This document shows, piece after piece, positions 1 to 9,590 of a stretch of DNA of 64,000 bases (position 1 is the stretch's first letter; every line of letters begins with the position of its first letter). The stretch spans positions 1,116,001-1,180,000 of the forward strand of contig JAHRHY010000004.1 of NCBI GenBank assembly GCA_019671135.1, given 5' to 3'. This DNA comes from Linnemannia hyalina. Taxonomy: Eukaryota > Mortierellomycota > Mortierellomycetes > Mortierellales > Mortierellaceae. The position numbers and the translations under genes were made by a program. Below the pieces are notes generated by a model. The model was not told where the DNA came from, did no database searches, and was given only the letters and a program-made list of their open reading frames with translations.

Positions 1-289
1 AGAAGGTCAATTGGAGTGTCATTTGACTTGCATCGTGTAAGATGGGATCAATTGAGGTGGTAAAGAAATGGCACAATCATGATAAGAGCGAGAGGACTTA
101 CGAGCGGACATCGCGCATCCAGCCGCGCATGGCGGGATCAAGCGAGACGTAGAGGACCTTGACCAGGATCTCGTTAGGGCCAAGCTCGGCTGAGAGGGAC
201 TCCTTCTGGACTCTGAAGGTGGTCTTGGGATCGATATCGGCAACGGGTCTGCTGGCCAGGACGATCTGTGTGTTCTCGATAACAGTCAT
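1..289 (-). CDS. MDR-family NAD(P)-dependent oxidoreductase, 5' end only
   Basis: Partial gene running off the left edge. The ATG is at 289-287 and the first exon ends at 102, where a GTAAGT donor (101-96) follows the codons for Asp-Val-Arg. The readable 62 residues contain the N-terminal pattern of medium-chain dehydrogenase/reductases of the prostaglandin-reductase/2-alkenal-reductase type: a short strand, then LGPNEILVKVLYVSLDPAMR and GWMRDVR, where the SLDPAMRGWM signature is typical of these zinc-free enzymes. They reduce activated double bonds using NADPH in the cytosol. The acceptor is not certain; AG dinucleotides near 28-40 on the minus strand are candidates, and the protein beyond the first intron is not reliably readable here. 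The cofactor-binding domain lies outside the window, so the substrate cannot be judged. Confidence 0.75.
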
Positions 290-780
290 TGTGTATATAT
301 TGTGTTGTATAGATAAGGTAGTGGGTGAAAGTGTTGGTTGGAGTGAAGAATGAATGAGAGAATGAAAGAAGAGAGGGGGAGATGAATGCGAGAAATAATG
401 AAATGCTTTAGCTATTTGTATGTGCATCAAGGTATGGTTTGGCGGAAGTCGATCGGTCCAATGTGATTCTGAGCCGCACAAATTTTCGCTCCCCCACATT
501 TGGTCCAGGTGCCCTCCCACGGATCCTTCGATCATACCCGGACTGTCCGAAGGGCTTGGACATCAAAACTTCTCCACCTCCTTGTATCGGCGTCCAACTT
601 GCCGGAAGGGTCAATTGCTCAATATACCCCGGACACTGGTCTTCAGGATACGTAGTTTATTTGTGTTCTTACAAATGCGGTTTTATACAAGGATTAGAAA
701 TAAGAGAAGGAAAAAAGGTGTCTATATGAAATGAGTAATTAGAGTGGAGAGTGCAAAATAGAGCGTGTAGGCTTGAAAGG
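290..780. other. intergenic: promoter of the oxidoreductase and 3' region of the next gene
   Basis: Both flanking genes are on the minus strand. The stretch just upstream of the oxidoreductase ATG (about 300-400) is purine-rich on the plus strand, which is CT-rich on the coding strand, as in many leaders here. Short open frames have no recognisable content. No RNA gene seen. Confidence 0.6.
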
Positions 781-2508
781 CTAATCGATGTCCATGTCTG
801 TGGCCTGTTCCTCCAAGTCCATCAGGGGCGCATCGCTGGATAGATTGTACTCCTCATCGTCCGCCAAGTTGCCATCATCGTCATCATCATCGTCGTCGCT
901 CAGCTCCTCAATCAGGACAGACGAGTCGAGATTATCGTCTAGAGTATCGTCCTCCACCCAAATGACTCTCCGTCCTTGGTTGAACCGCGAGGAGGGCTCT
1001 CGGCCAATATGATCCCGCTGGTAGAGTACCATGCCATGGCCCTGCAGCTCGTCCAGGTTGGCAAGGCCATTCGCCTCATCATCCATCCAGCGACTCCATT
1101 CGACGGCTTGGGGGTGAGGTGTCAAAGACACATTCCTGGGACCCTTGTACAGGACCATCGTTTGATGATCTGGGTTGCTGGAATCTAAAGACGACTGTTC
1201 TCCTTTCGCGATGAGCTCCTCCTGATGCATCTGATGTTCTTGGTCGGACAATGCATCCTCCTCCTCCTCCTGCGATATGCCGCTGACAGTCGCATCCATA
1301 GCTTGTTCAGTCCAGAAACCATTGGAGCCGCAATATGGCTCTTCGTGAGCATGTGACGATCCTGCCACTATTGTTGCTGCTGATCCTCCGCTACGTGAAA
1401 CTCTTCTCATAGCGGTAGTTCGGTGTGTCCGGTTGGATCCAATAAAACCACTGAGTGGTTTCCTGCGCCGCAAGTCGGCCTTCAATTTTGTTGACAGTCG
1501 ATCAATGTCGCTCTCGTCGTCGCTCAGAAAGTGCAAGTACCGACACCGATTGGCCCTGCTGTTTCGCATCCTTTTGGCTGGCGAGGGGTCGGAAGGCGAG
1601 GGATCCAGAATGGGGAGCAGGGTTCCGTCCGCTTGGAGTTCGAAAACTTGATGCAGCGAGTCGACGGACTCTGGTGGTGAGGATGACTCACATGAGGAAT
1701 CCCGGCGTCGTTTGTGCTGTTCCTTGTCGACCATGTGTATGGGCACCAACTCCTCGCCGGATGACAAATCAATAATGCTTGGCCCTTTTGAGTATCGAAC
1801 AAACGCTGGGGAGTTCGAGAAAACATTCCTGTGCGACCAAGCCGAGATAGGAGATGAGGCTTGTGGGAAGACAGGTGGTGTGTTTTGATCGGAGGGTGGT
1901 GGATCAGATTCGGTGTCGCTGGTTCGGTTGGTGCTGTCGCTGTGGGATATCGTTGTCGTTTGGGTGGGATTGAAGGATTGTGTTGGCGAAGGCGTCCGAA
2001 GACTTGCGGAGGATGATCCAGATGAAGGTGGTGCCCGTGAAGTTGATCCTGTTGACTGTGAAAAGGCTGGACATTTGAACAGCGAGTTTTTAGCCCTTTT
2101 GCAGGGTCTTGACGGCCACGGTGAGCTTCCGTTCAGGTTCGACAAGGAGGCCATCCGGCAGCCACCGGGGTCGTTGCGCTGCGTTTCATCATCATGGAAC
2201 TCCTGCAAGGAAGCATCGAGTGCTTCAAAGAACTCTGGCTCGAATTGAAGAGGATGTTTCCGTTTGTATGGGTTGTAGGTGCTGCTTGCTGCGGTGGATT
2301 CCTTTTTGTTGTAGCTGTCATTGCTGTTGCTGGTGCTGGTGCTGGGATGGAATGTACTGGAGCAAGACGGTGAGTGGGTGGGTGATGTAGTGAATGGAAG
2401 GCTTTGATGATGGCTTAGGTTGATGTCGTTGTCTCGTCGGAGATGCGCTTCCGCTGCCGAGAGGGATGATGTGAATGCGGCAAGCGGGTTCACCTGACGG
2501 GCAAACAT
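781..2508 (-). CDS. Ser-rich, acidic hypothetical protein (575 aa)
   Basis: Single-exon gene. The start chosen is the ATG at 2508-2506 (MFARQVNPL). The frame stays open upstream to 2775, but only through a GTG and a Leu/Ser stretch encoded by a CT microsatellite that looks like leader sequence. The protein is mostly low complexity: Ser/Thr/Pro-rich between about residues 30 and 260, basic patches such as PYKRKHPLQF and KRRRDSSCESS, and a very acidic C-terminus with a run of eight Asp. One more structured segment, LQFEPEFFEALDASLQEF, lies near residue 90. No domain family was recognised. The mix of basic patches and acidic tail fits a nuclear or chromatin-associated protein, but that is inference only. 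Confidence 0.7.
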   Translation of the reverse strand: MFARQVNPLAAFTSSLSAAEAHLRRDNDINLSHHQSLPFTTSPTHSPSCSSTFHPSTSTSNSNDSYNKKESTAASSTYNPYKRKHPLQFEPEFFEALDASLQEFHDDETQRNDPGGCRMASLSNLNGSSPWPSRPCKRAKNSLFKCPAFSQSTGSTSRAPPSSGSSSASLRTPSPTQSFNPTQTTTISHSDSTNRTSDTESDPPPSDQNTPPVFPQASSPISAWSHRNVFSNSPAFVRYSKGPSIIDLSSGEELVPIHMVDKEQHKRRRDSSCESSSPPESVDSLHQVFELQADGTLLPILDPSPSDPSPAKRMRNSRANRCRYLHFLSDDESDIDRLSTKLKADLRRRKPLSGFIGSNRTHRTTAMRRVSRSGGSAATIVAGSSHAHEEPYCGSNGFWTEQAMDATVSGISQEEEEDALSDQEHQMHQEELIAKGEQSSLDSSNPDHQTMVLYKGPRNVSLTPHPQAVEWSRWMDDEANGLANLDELQGHGMVLYQRDHIGREPSSRFNQGRRVIWVEDDTLDDNLDSSVLIEELSDDDDDDDDGNLADDEEYNLSSDAPLMDLEEQATDMDID

Positions 2509-3253
2509 GGGCGGCGGGACGACAGCGGAAGGGGTGTGTGTGTGGATGCGGTTGACAATCCTTGGTTTGGTCTGCTTCTCTTCCAGGGTCGGGTGGTGGT
2601 GTTGGCGGGTGTGGCCTGTGGGTGAGGAAGTCGGCGGTGGTGGTCCGTTGGTGTCAACTTCAGCAGAGTGTTGGGCGAAGGGGAGGAGAGGAAGAGAAAG
2701 AGTGAGAGAGAGAGAGAAAGAGAGAGAGAGATAGGGGAAGACATGAAACCTTTTTTTGCGCTTTGTGCTGTCCACCTTTGCTTTGTTTGTTGCAATATTT
2801 GCCCTTCACCTCTCCCTTCCGTCGAGCTGCATGTGCTGCGAAGAGTGTCTCAAAAAATTATTTCTCTTACCTCCGTTCCTGGATGCCTCCTCTCTCCTCT
2901 CCTTCACATTCAATGCTGCAATGGTACGTACCATCACTGCTCATCTCCTCTTATCACTGTTACAACGTTACGTGGCGAGAATGACACCCACTCCATCGTT
3001 GTATCTTCCTTGGTTTTGGGTGATGTTGATACAAAACAAGAAACCCCGATTTTGAGCACGTTGCGATCATCAAAGGAACACCAAGTTGCCTAGGTGTTTT
3101 TTTTTCTTCCTCCAAATGAACTCTTATATTATTTGGCGATGCAGGGTGAGTGGGCTAGTAAAACAGAAAAGGAGCAAGAAAAAAAAAACTTTTTACACAT
3201 GAGTGGCAAGACAACCACTTTTTTTTAATGCTGTATATACATGTTACATCGAT
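2509..3253. other. intergenic between two minus-strand genes
   Basis: Holds the CT-rich (GA-rich on plus) leader of the 781-2508 gene, including an AG/GA microsatellite at about 2698-2730, and the 3' region of mim1. No gene recognised. Confidence 0.6.
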
Positions 3254-4006
3254 TTAGAAACGACTGGATGTCGTCTTGTTCGACACCTCAAACTCATCCT
3301 CAAAACGGCCCAATCCACCAATGCCAGAGCGGCTGCCTGCATATCCCGACCCTGCTGTGCCCGAGATCGAACCGACCGAACCAGCCCCCGAAACACCCGC
3401 CGCACGGATGCCAACCTCGTTTCCAATAGGGCGTCTTCCAGGCACACTCGCAACATGTGCAGAATGAATCCAGCCCCAGCGATATGCCAACTCGTGCGCA
3501 CAAATCTCGCCAAATCCAAGGAACACGCCGTTGATAAAGGGCAAGATAAAGTTGATGGCGGTCATCTTGGCGAGCGAGAGGACGGTCTCACGGCTGATGA
3601 ATGGAGCCAGAATCTTCCAGGGCATGCCCTGATTCAAGTCGATAACATCCGTTGACAGCTCCGTGGATGAAGACACGGGCACAGCGGGGTTGGCGGGCTT
3701 GGCAGGGACCACTCCAGTGACAAAGGGGCGGGTGGCGGGTGTGTTGGAGACGATCGCAGGAGCAGCGTGCTTTGTGGACGTGGGCTTGCTGCTGTTTTCT
3801 TTGCTGTCTCCGTGTTCAGCTTTACTGTCGTCCTCGGGGTGGTCCAGAATGGTCGATGAGTTCAGGGAGGAGACTTCAGGAGAGGAGTGTTCGTAATCGG
3901 CCTTTTCGAGGAGGATTCCTGATGAGGCGTTGTCGCCGTCCTCCATGGGTTCCTCGAGATGAGTCTCTGTTGCGGAGTCGTGCAGTTCCTTTGTGTGTTC
4001 GGACAT
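3254..4006 (-). CDS. mim1: Mitochondrial import protein Mim1 (Tom13 family)
   Basis: Mim1 is a small mitochondrial outer-membrane protein. With Mim2 it inserts alpha-helical proteins, including TOM receptor subunits, into the outer membrane. The family core lies at about residues 128-179: MPWKILAPFISRE, a hydrophobic segment (about 143-166) containing LPFINGVFLGFGE, and CAHELAYRWGW. The NG...GFGE...AHE pattern is diagnostic of the Tom13/Mim1 family. The 250-aa protein is about twice as long as yeast Mim1 (about 113 aa): the first 125 residues are acidic, Ser/Glu-rich and probably cytosolic, and the C-terminus is Gly/Ser-rich. Single exon, ATG at 4006-4004. The Gly spacing of the membrane segment (N-G-x4-G-x-G) matches the helix-packing motif known in Mim1. 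Confidence 0.88.
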   Translation of the reverse strand: MSEHTKELHDSATETHLEEPMEDGDNASSGILLEKADYEHSSPEVSSLNSSTILDHPEDDSKAEHGDSKENSSKPTSTKHAAPAIVSNTPATRPFVTGVVPAKPANPAVPVSSSTELSTDVIDLNQGMPWKILAPFISRETVLSLAKMTAINFILPFINGVFLGFGEICAHELAYRWGWIHSAHVASVPGRRPIGNEVGIRAAGVSGAGSVGSISGTAGSGYAGSRSGIGGLGRFEDEFEVSNKTTSSRF

Positions 4007-4910
4007 TGTTGTTCGTGTGTATTGGTGGTGTTGTTGGTGTTGGGAGGCAAAGGTGTCAGTCGGTTAACGACAAAAGCCAGGAAGGGAAAAAGCGACGTCA
4101 CAGGAACCGAAAAAAAGTGACGCGCATTCAACCGTTTCTGCCCTAACGCATTTCTATCACGAAAACACTGACCCGATGGCCAGAGGTGGCCTTGGCTCTC
4201 TGTAGAGAAAATGCACTTGTACTCTTCAGACATAGGCGGAAGCATCAAGGGTTGCCATTTCTTATGTTGCTGCTGTGAGAGGAGGCGCTTCCACTCTAAT
4301 CGAGGAACCTCCGTCACTTTGCCCCAGGCACTTCTTTCTCCTATGCACTACAGAGAAAAAAAATTGAACCATGACCTTGACGGGAAATATCGAGCCGAAG
4401 CATGAAATGCACGTCGACAACATACATGCTCAATACTGGTCTACTTCCTTAGGCAAGCCACATCAACTGGGATCCTTCAGCATGAAAGAGTATCATCGAA
4501 CATTCCTTCTCGCTCGCCATGGTGCCTCTTATCAGATTCTTCTCTCAATTCTTTTTTACTTTATATCTTTTTCTGAAACCAATGCGCGTGCATAAGTCCA
4601 CAGCCGCAGAACGCCACGCCTGGAATACGGCAAGGTTAAGATTTTTTGACCACAAAGTCTAGAATATCTATGAAAGAATACTAGGATGGAAGGACAGGCA
4701 TATACCAAGTTTGTCGACTTTTTCAAGTTCAAAGTCCCCAAGGTAGCGCCACACCCCTGCAATAAAGGATAAATAGCCTACTCCGAAGTTGACCAAAAGT
4801 CCATCTTTTTATTCTACATCCTCTTAGTCTGCAGCCACTTAGCCGCACACTCCTTTTTCCACTCTTCCCATCCCCACCTCCCTACTGTCCAACCAGCTTT
4901 TTTCTCACTC
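4007..4910. other. divergent promoter region, mim1 / first array gene
   Basis: Between the mim1 start (minus) and the first small membrane-protein gene (plus). A TATA-like GGATAAATAGCC lies at 4768-4779, about 140 nt before the ATG at 4911. No other gene recognised. Confidence 0.6.
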
Positions 4911-5162
4911 ATGAGCCTTGATAACACCTCAAGAATCTTTTTCATCGTCGTTTGCTCGATCCTTGCAGTTGGCGCGGTCGGCGCCATGCTTAACATGGGT
5001 GGATGCTTCCGCTGGTTCAAGACCTCCCGTTCCAACCCAACCGCCACGGTCACACCCACTCAAGAGTCCACCGATGACTCCGCCCTTCCTCCCTACACCG
5101 TCGTCGAGATGGATGATGCTCACACTACGAAGCCCCCAGTCGGTGTTTCTGAGCCAAAGTAG
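4911..5162 (+). CDS. Array member 1: small single-pass membrane protein with LPPY motif (83 aa)
   Basis: Not a named family that I recognise. The protein has a short polar N-terminus (MSLDNTSR), one hydrophobic segment at about residues 9-28 (IFFIVVCSILAVGAVGAML), a Cys and basic residues just after it (GCFRWFKTSR), then a polar tail with SALPPYTVVEMDD. LPPY fits the LPxY form of the WW-domain-binding PY motif. With no signal peptide and positive charge after the helix, the N-out/C-in orientation is the likely one. A TATA-like box lies about 140 nt upstream. Intron-less, like the other seven members to the right, and the most diverged of them. A role as ubiquitin-ligase adaptor is inference from the motif and topology only. 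Confidence 0.72.
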   Translation: MSLDNTSRIFFIVVCSILAVGAVGAMLNMGGCFRWFKTSRSNPTATVTPTQESTDDSALPPYTVVEMDDAHTTKPPVGVSEPK

Positions 5163-6327
5163 CCACCTCTTTATTTGTCTACTACTGCTCGCGTCGTCTT
5201 TCCACTCTTTACAAGTGAATAAATCCACTGTTTGCATTGCGTCCACTTGCAGTGTTCACGCGGCTACTTGTCGCGTTAAATGGTTTAAGTTGAAGAGCAA
5301 CAGGATAAAACAAGCCACCCAGTATCACGCTCGACATCTGCAGACTATATCCATTCTCCTAGAACTCGTTGTTGTTTCTAACGCAGCTTGCTTCTGGCTT
5401 GACCACGTTTGTTCTCTGTCAACAATAAAGCTAATCGCAGCGGCCACAAAAAAGAACGCCACAGCATTTCCCTCAAAACAATCCCCCAAAATATAGGGGG
5501 TTTCTTTTTCACTTTTCCTCATGCTATGACTGAGTGGCGGCGGCGGAGGATGATTAATGGCATTGGATCTTATTCGCTGCGGCATGCTCTCTCTTCCCTT
5601 TAAGTTCTCTCACACTTTATTATTGCAGTGCTTACCATGGCATCGCACTCATCTTGCATGCATCATGTCATATCACCTTTGTTTTGATGAACACCAACCC
5701 CAATTTGCCACAGTGTCTTTTTGCGGTGTTGTTGCCTGCCACAGACTGACCCAACAGGTGTGTCTCTCTAATCAATCAAGAAGAGGAAAGCAAAAAAAGA
5801 TAGGTAGAGAGGAAGAGTAGACACCATTGGGCCGCAGCTCTCAAAATACAGAAAAAAAGACACTAAACCAAAACAAGGGAGAAAGTGCGGCGTGTGCAAG
5901 CGGCGTCTCTGGGATGCTTTTAAGCTTTAGGTTGGGGGTCAGAAGGGTGAAAAGGTCTTCTTTTGTTTATTTTTCAGAAACCCCGGAAAGGTCGAAAAGC
6001 ATAACGAGTGGTGACAAGTGGACACTGTTACCATTACCGAAGTAGAAAGGATGAAAATGGGGCGAGTGAGCATTGGGTTGTAGGTTACGACCTTGTTTGT
6101 TTTGCTTTTTTTGTTATTGATGTCGTTTGTATCGTTCTTTCATCTCGCGTGAATACTTAAATGTGACCCGGAGGACCCACCCTCCCACTTTTCTCCTTTT
6201 CTTCCTGTTCCTCACCCTCTTGTCCCTTCACCAAACTTCCCTTTCACCCGCTAAAAAAGCCAGCAGGTCTCTCTTCTTCTTTTTCCTACTTTTTCCATCT
6301 TACCTTCCTCACACCCCCTCTTAGATA
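5163..6327. other. intergenic, array gene 1 to array gene 2
   Basis: Promoter of array gene 2, with a TATA-like TACTTAAATG at 6154-6163 followed by a strongly CT-rich leader (6180-6325). No other coding sequence recognised. Confidence 0.6.
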
Positions 6328-6903
6328 ATGGCTCGACACTATGGCGGTGGTGGTGGCGGCGGCGGCGGTGCACTCTCCGAGGAGGCCACCTACGCAATCA
6401 TTGGAGTTGTGGTCGCCATCATCATCATCTGGATCATCTATAAGATCTACAAGAGTTCCGCGAACAAATCGGCTGCCGCTGCTCAGGATCCCGAGGCTGC
6501 TGCTGCCACACCAACTGCTGTCCCCCAAGCCTCAACAGCTCAGGCACAGTACAAGCCCGTCCCTGCCACCACAACACAAGGATACCCTGTCATGACTCAA
6601 CAACAGACCTACACCCCTGCCAACAACACCTACAAGCAGACCACCGCCTACGCACCCATGAGTCCAGCTCCTACCTCATACCCTCCCATGTCTTCGCCTT
6701 ACACCCCTGCATCTTCCTACGCTCCTGCGTCGCCCTATACCCCTTCGACGCCATATACCCCCACGACTCCCTACGCTGCCCCAGCAGTCTACCCTCCCAT
6801 GAGCCAGCCTGGAGGTTTCGCTGGTGGATTCGCTCCCCCTGCTGGCGGTCAGTACCCTCCTCAACCACAACAGCCTGGTCAAATTGGAGTCAACTTCCTG
6901 TAA
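6328..6903 (+). CDS. Array member 2: single-pass membrane protein with Pro/Tyr-rich tail (191 aa)
   Basis: The N-terminus (MARHY) is followed by nine Gly, then a membrane segment at about residues 22-42 (AIIGVVVAIIIIWIIYKIY), a basic stop (KSSANK), an Ala-rich linker and a long tail of degenerate Pro/Tyr repeats. The tail contains SYPPMSS, VYPPMSQ, YTPASSY, YTPSTPY and YTPTTPY. YPPM recurs in other array members, but this copy has no strict PPxY. The repeats in the tail (unit about 8-9 residues, Y-T/A-P-x-S/T-P) resemble low-complexity cytosolic tails. ATG at 6328 in the context GATAATGG. No known family recognised; membership of the array rests on topology, the YPPM motif, the lack of introns and position. 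Confidence 0.75.
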   Translation: MARHYGGGGGGGGGALSEEATYAIIGVVVAIIIIWIIYKIYKSSANKSAAAAQDPEAAAATPTAVPQASTAQAQYKPVPATTTQGYPVMTQQQTYTPANNTYKQTTAYAPMSPAPTSYPPMSSPYTPASSYAPASPYTPSTPYTPTTPYAAPAVYPPMSQPGGFAGGFAPPAGGQYPPQPQQPGQIGVNFL

Positions 6904-7423
6904 ATCTCCTTATCCTTTTTTTTCACCTCCCTACTTTCAAAGGGGGGGTTTTTGTTCTTTCTATCAGTACCATTTTAAAATAAATAATAGTAGTGTCATA
7001 ACAACCTGTTTATTTCTTGTTTTCAACGTGAAAGACAGAGAGCTTTTGAATGCTTATTTATTTATTTGTTTGACGAGTATACTGCATATGGCTATCTGCA
7101 TCGCCAACCTTATTTCACCGCGCCGCATTTCTTCACATCCGAGCTTTACATATCCTCTGAACCGGGGAACGTGTGCTAACCTATCCCAACCAGAACGCGA
7201 CCGCAGTCGAGCGTGGTCCCCCCCCCCCCTCTGTGTTTCTTTCATTCTTTCCTGGCCAGTAGCAGCGCGAAACAGACTCTTGCAGCCCTGAAACAAGATA
7301 CTGAAATGATATTGTGGCAAAAACGAAAACTCGGTTGTGGCTGTGACAAGAGAAGGAAGGAGCAAAAAGCAAGGATGAAAACAAAGTCGCTCTGTTTGCT
7401 GTGAAAAGACATCGTCTCAATTA
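6904..7423. other. 3' region of array gene 2
   Basis: AT-rich 3' region with AAATAAATAATAG near 6978-6990 (likely polyadenylation area). No gene recognised. Confidence 0.5.
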
Positions 7424-7810
7424 CTACATTTGACTAGCAGATAGAGAAGTGCTGTTCACCGGGGCATTTGGTTGTGGACTTGTGGCGGATGGGATGGAGG
7501 AGTGAGATGCACAACCCACCCCCCCCCCCCCCCAAAAAAAAAAAAAAAAAAAAAAAAGCGAATAAAGCTTTAAGGTTCTACAGCCTGAAATTCTTATTAA
7601 GAGACTCGAAAACGCCGCGTGATCATCTTCCTGGTAAAACTCAGGCATGCCGATGTCCTCTTTCTGTGCGAGCTTATTCAGGAACCATAATCTGCCCTCC
7701 TTGGGCGTCGAAAGGGTGACATTGTTGCCAGCGCTGCCATCGCTCCCACTGTTCTCAATGCTGCCTTCGTTGTACTTGTCGTCACAGTTTTCAGTCTTCT
7801 CGGAGTCCAT
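7424..7810 (-). CDS. Doubtful open frame, possible mobile-element remnant
   Basis: A 128-codon frame from ATG 7810 to 7424. The first 80 or so residues (MDSEKTENCDDKYNEG..., RLWFLNKLAQKEDIGM) have a balanced, protein-like composition, but the frame then runs through the homopolymer at 7519-7557, giving poly-Phe and poly-Gly, and ends with low-complexity sequence. It therefore looks like the start of a coding region broken by the homopolymer, or chance. No family recognised. It lies on the same strand as, and 3' of, the Fanzor-like relic, so it may be a second gene or a fragment of the same inserted DNA. Confidence 0.25.
   Translation of the reverse strand: MDSEKTENCDDKYNEGSIENSGSDGSAGNNVTLSTPKEGRLWFLNKLAQKEDIGMPEFYQEDDHAAFSSLLIRISGCRTLKLYSLFFFFFFFWGGGGVGCASHSSIPSATSPQPNAPVNSTSLSASQM
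7519..7557. repeat. C15-A24 homopolymer pair
   Basis: Fifteen C (7519-7533) directly followed by 24 A (7534-7557) on the plus strand. Lengths of such runs are prone to sequencing and assembly error, so frames across it are unreliable. Confidence 0.9.
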
Positions 7811-7916
7811 GCTTGTAGCTCGAGAAAGAACGAATAGATTTGGAGGATCAATGCCAAGTTAGCTGTCATTGTAGCGCAGGTGAGAATTAGAAGAACACAA
7901 GTCTGTCGAACATGCC

Positions 7917-8120
7917 TAACTCCACCTTCCGCCCTTCCTCCGCGAACTAAATACAAGTTCAGCTACAAGGAAGGTGAGGCTAAGAAGGAACCAGCACTGG
8001 CGGTTCAGGCATTCAATCATCAACCATAATCCTATCTCACTCCACTTTCCGCCCTTCCTCCGCGGACCATACATAGGTCCAGCTACAAGGAAGGCGAGGC
8101 TAAGAAAGAACTAGTGCATG
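7917..8120. repeat. Two direct repeats 120 bp apart, each able to fold into a hairpin
   Basis: The segments 7921-7994 and 8041-8114 align without gaps at an exact offset of 120 bp and share blocks such as CCGCCCTTCCTCCGCG and AGCTACAAGGAAGG. Each copy can form an outer stem (CCTTCC with GGAAGG) and an inner stem. The inner stem is GAACT/AGTTC in copy 1 and GGACC/GGTCC in copy 2, so two base pairs changed on both sides and pairing is kept. The repeats lie 360-560 bp beyond the 3' end of the Fanzor-like relic, on the side where Fanzor guide RNAs are usually encoded. Confidence 0.7.
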
Positions 8121-8300
8121 GCGATAGGATGCGCTTGGTGGAGTTTTCCAGCCTGTTGTAAACCAATTCAATAAATCCAAGAATACATTACCTGAAGAGA
8201 GTGAGGTGGCGCGAAAAGAGGGCAATGAGGGCTTATGACAGGGCGCGAGAGTTGTGGCAGCAGGAATATGTGATGCAGATTGGACTTCGGGAGTAGTTCC

Positions 8301-8320
8301 AGAGAGAGAGAGAGAGAGAG
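8301..8320. repeat. (AG)10 microsatellite
   Basis: Ten AG units followed by a short TATG/TGTG stretch. Confidence 0.9.
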
Positions 8321-8478
8321 TATGTATGTGTGTATGTGTAAGAGACGATAGGTGAAGAAAGGAACAATGGGCGCATGAATTACGTCACCGAAGTGAGTAA
8401 TCGTTGCGCCTTCCGTAATCCAAAAGCACCTTTGTAATGACATGCACATAAATTGGTCTGTCTAACATGTTAGAAAAG

Positions 8479-9590
8479 CTAAACCGCCGCTCTCTTGCGT
8501 CGACGCTGTTCAGCCTGCTCCGCTTCAGGTGCCATCCGATCAACGCCTGCCTCCACGTCCTTTACGGCCAAATGTGCCCACATAGTCTCGACAGACTGAT
8601 GTTCTCCTCGAGTTCCCAGATGTAGATTCCGTTCTTGTCGTACGGCCGCAAGTAGTGAGGGCGCTTGTGGTCAAGTAAGTGTCCCTGGATGATGTTACAC
8701 ATGTTATGGGCGGCCATAACGTCTCTGTGAATCTTGGCGCCACAAGTGGGGCGATACAGCTGACGGATGTCGACTTGGCCAACAAACTCGTGGCACACTG
8801 GACACCGCTTGGACGTATAGTATTTATTGACTCCGACTATGATGTAATCCAATGATCGGGTCTATGTTGAGGAAAGTTCAAGAAAAGCCCAGCTGCTTAC
8901 CAACTGCACAAAGTACTTGAGAAATGCTGTGTGGAGGGACGGCAACCGTGGACTCGAAGAGAACTCTCCGAGTCCTACACCGATGATGACCTTATTTTTG
9001 CTGTCCCGTTTCGCGCCTGGAGTACCTCCAACCAACTCCAAAAGGCGTTTTCCGACTAGTTTGAACTCTTGATCCCTTGCTCGCTTTGCATCCCACTGAT
9101 GCTTCTTGAGAGTAACATTGTTGTAAAACGCGTCCAGATCCGACTCAACAACCCTGGACCGCTTGACATACTCGATGATCAATGCTTCTGGTCCACGGAG
9201 CGGCGGCAAGTTGGTCTCCTTGTGAGCGATTGACTCCTTGCCCTCTACTGCACGTCCCTTCCTCTGTTCGAGCCATCGTCTGTGCTTGAATGTCGGCTGG
9301 TAGACGGCCTTCTGGCTGACTGCCAGGTTGTGGAACTGTCACGACCGAAGGTCTCCAGATGGTATTGATGTTGCTGTAAACTAGCGCGTCGCTGTCACGG
9401 GTGATGACGATTGCAATTGGATCCGATGCAGGTGTCGGCTTCTGAGCGACAACCACAGACGATCCGGCCACGTGCACGAAGATGTCGTACAAGAGCTTGT
9501 CGAAGCTCATGGGTAAGATAGAAGGAATCGACAATCGCTTTGTTGCACCTACTCCATTTGTCCATCTGGCTGCTGTATCACTGCCCTCGT
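8479..9590 (-). pseudogene. Decayed Fanzor-like (eukaryotic TnpB) gene with PIN/XPG-I-like N-terminal fragment
   Basis: Read on the minus strand in three frames. About 9590-9345: a PIN/XPG-I-like fragment with SEADTCIG in one frame and RDSDALVYSN, INTIWRP in another, so it is frameshifted; the acidic residues are those expected of FEN1/XPG-type nucleases. About 9338-8901: Fanzor-type region with QKAVYQPTFKHRRWLE, LPPLRGPEA, HQWDAKRARDQEF and NKVIIGVGLGEFSSS. A 39-nt GT-AG intron (8900-8862) then joins FLKYFVQL to RSLDYIIVGVNKYYTS. The zinc-finger/RuvC-III end follows: CPVC (about 8804-8793), RPTC and HRDVMAAHNM (Asp codon about 8723). The first Cys of the second CxxC is Arg, a damaged zinc ligand. 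A further frameshift near 8600 leads to a basic C-terminus ending in RRRKRAAV, stop 8479-8481. Frames shift at least three times, so it is not functional. Fanzors are RNA-guided DNA nucleases carried by transposons. The adjacency of PIN and Fanzor parts may reflect one ancestral fused protein with an internal deletion, or two joined fragments. Confidence 0.8.

Noticed and set aside
2509..2775. N-terminal extension of the 781-2508 gene (Leu/Ser-rich, signal-like)
   Set aside because: It starts at a GTG and is encoded by a CT microsatellite; leader sequence is the simpler reading.
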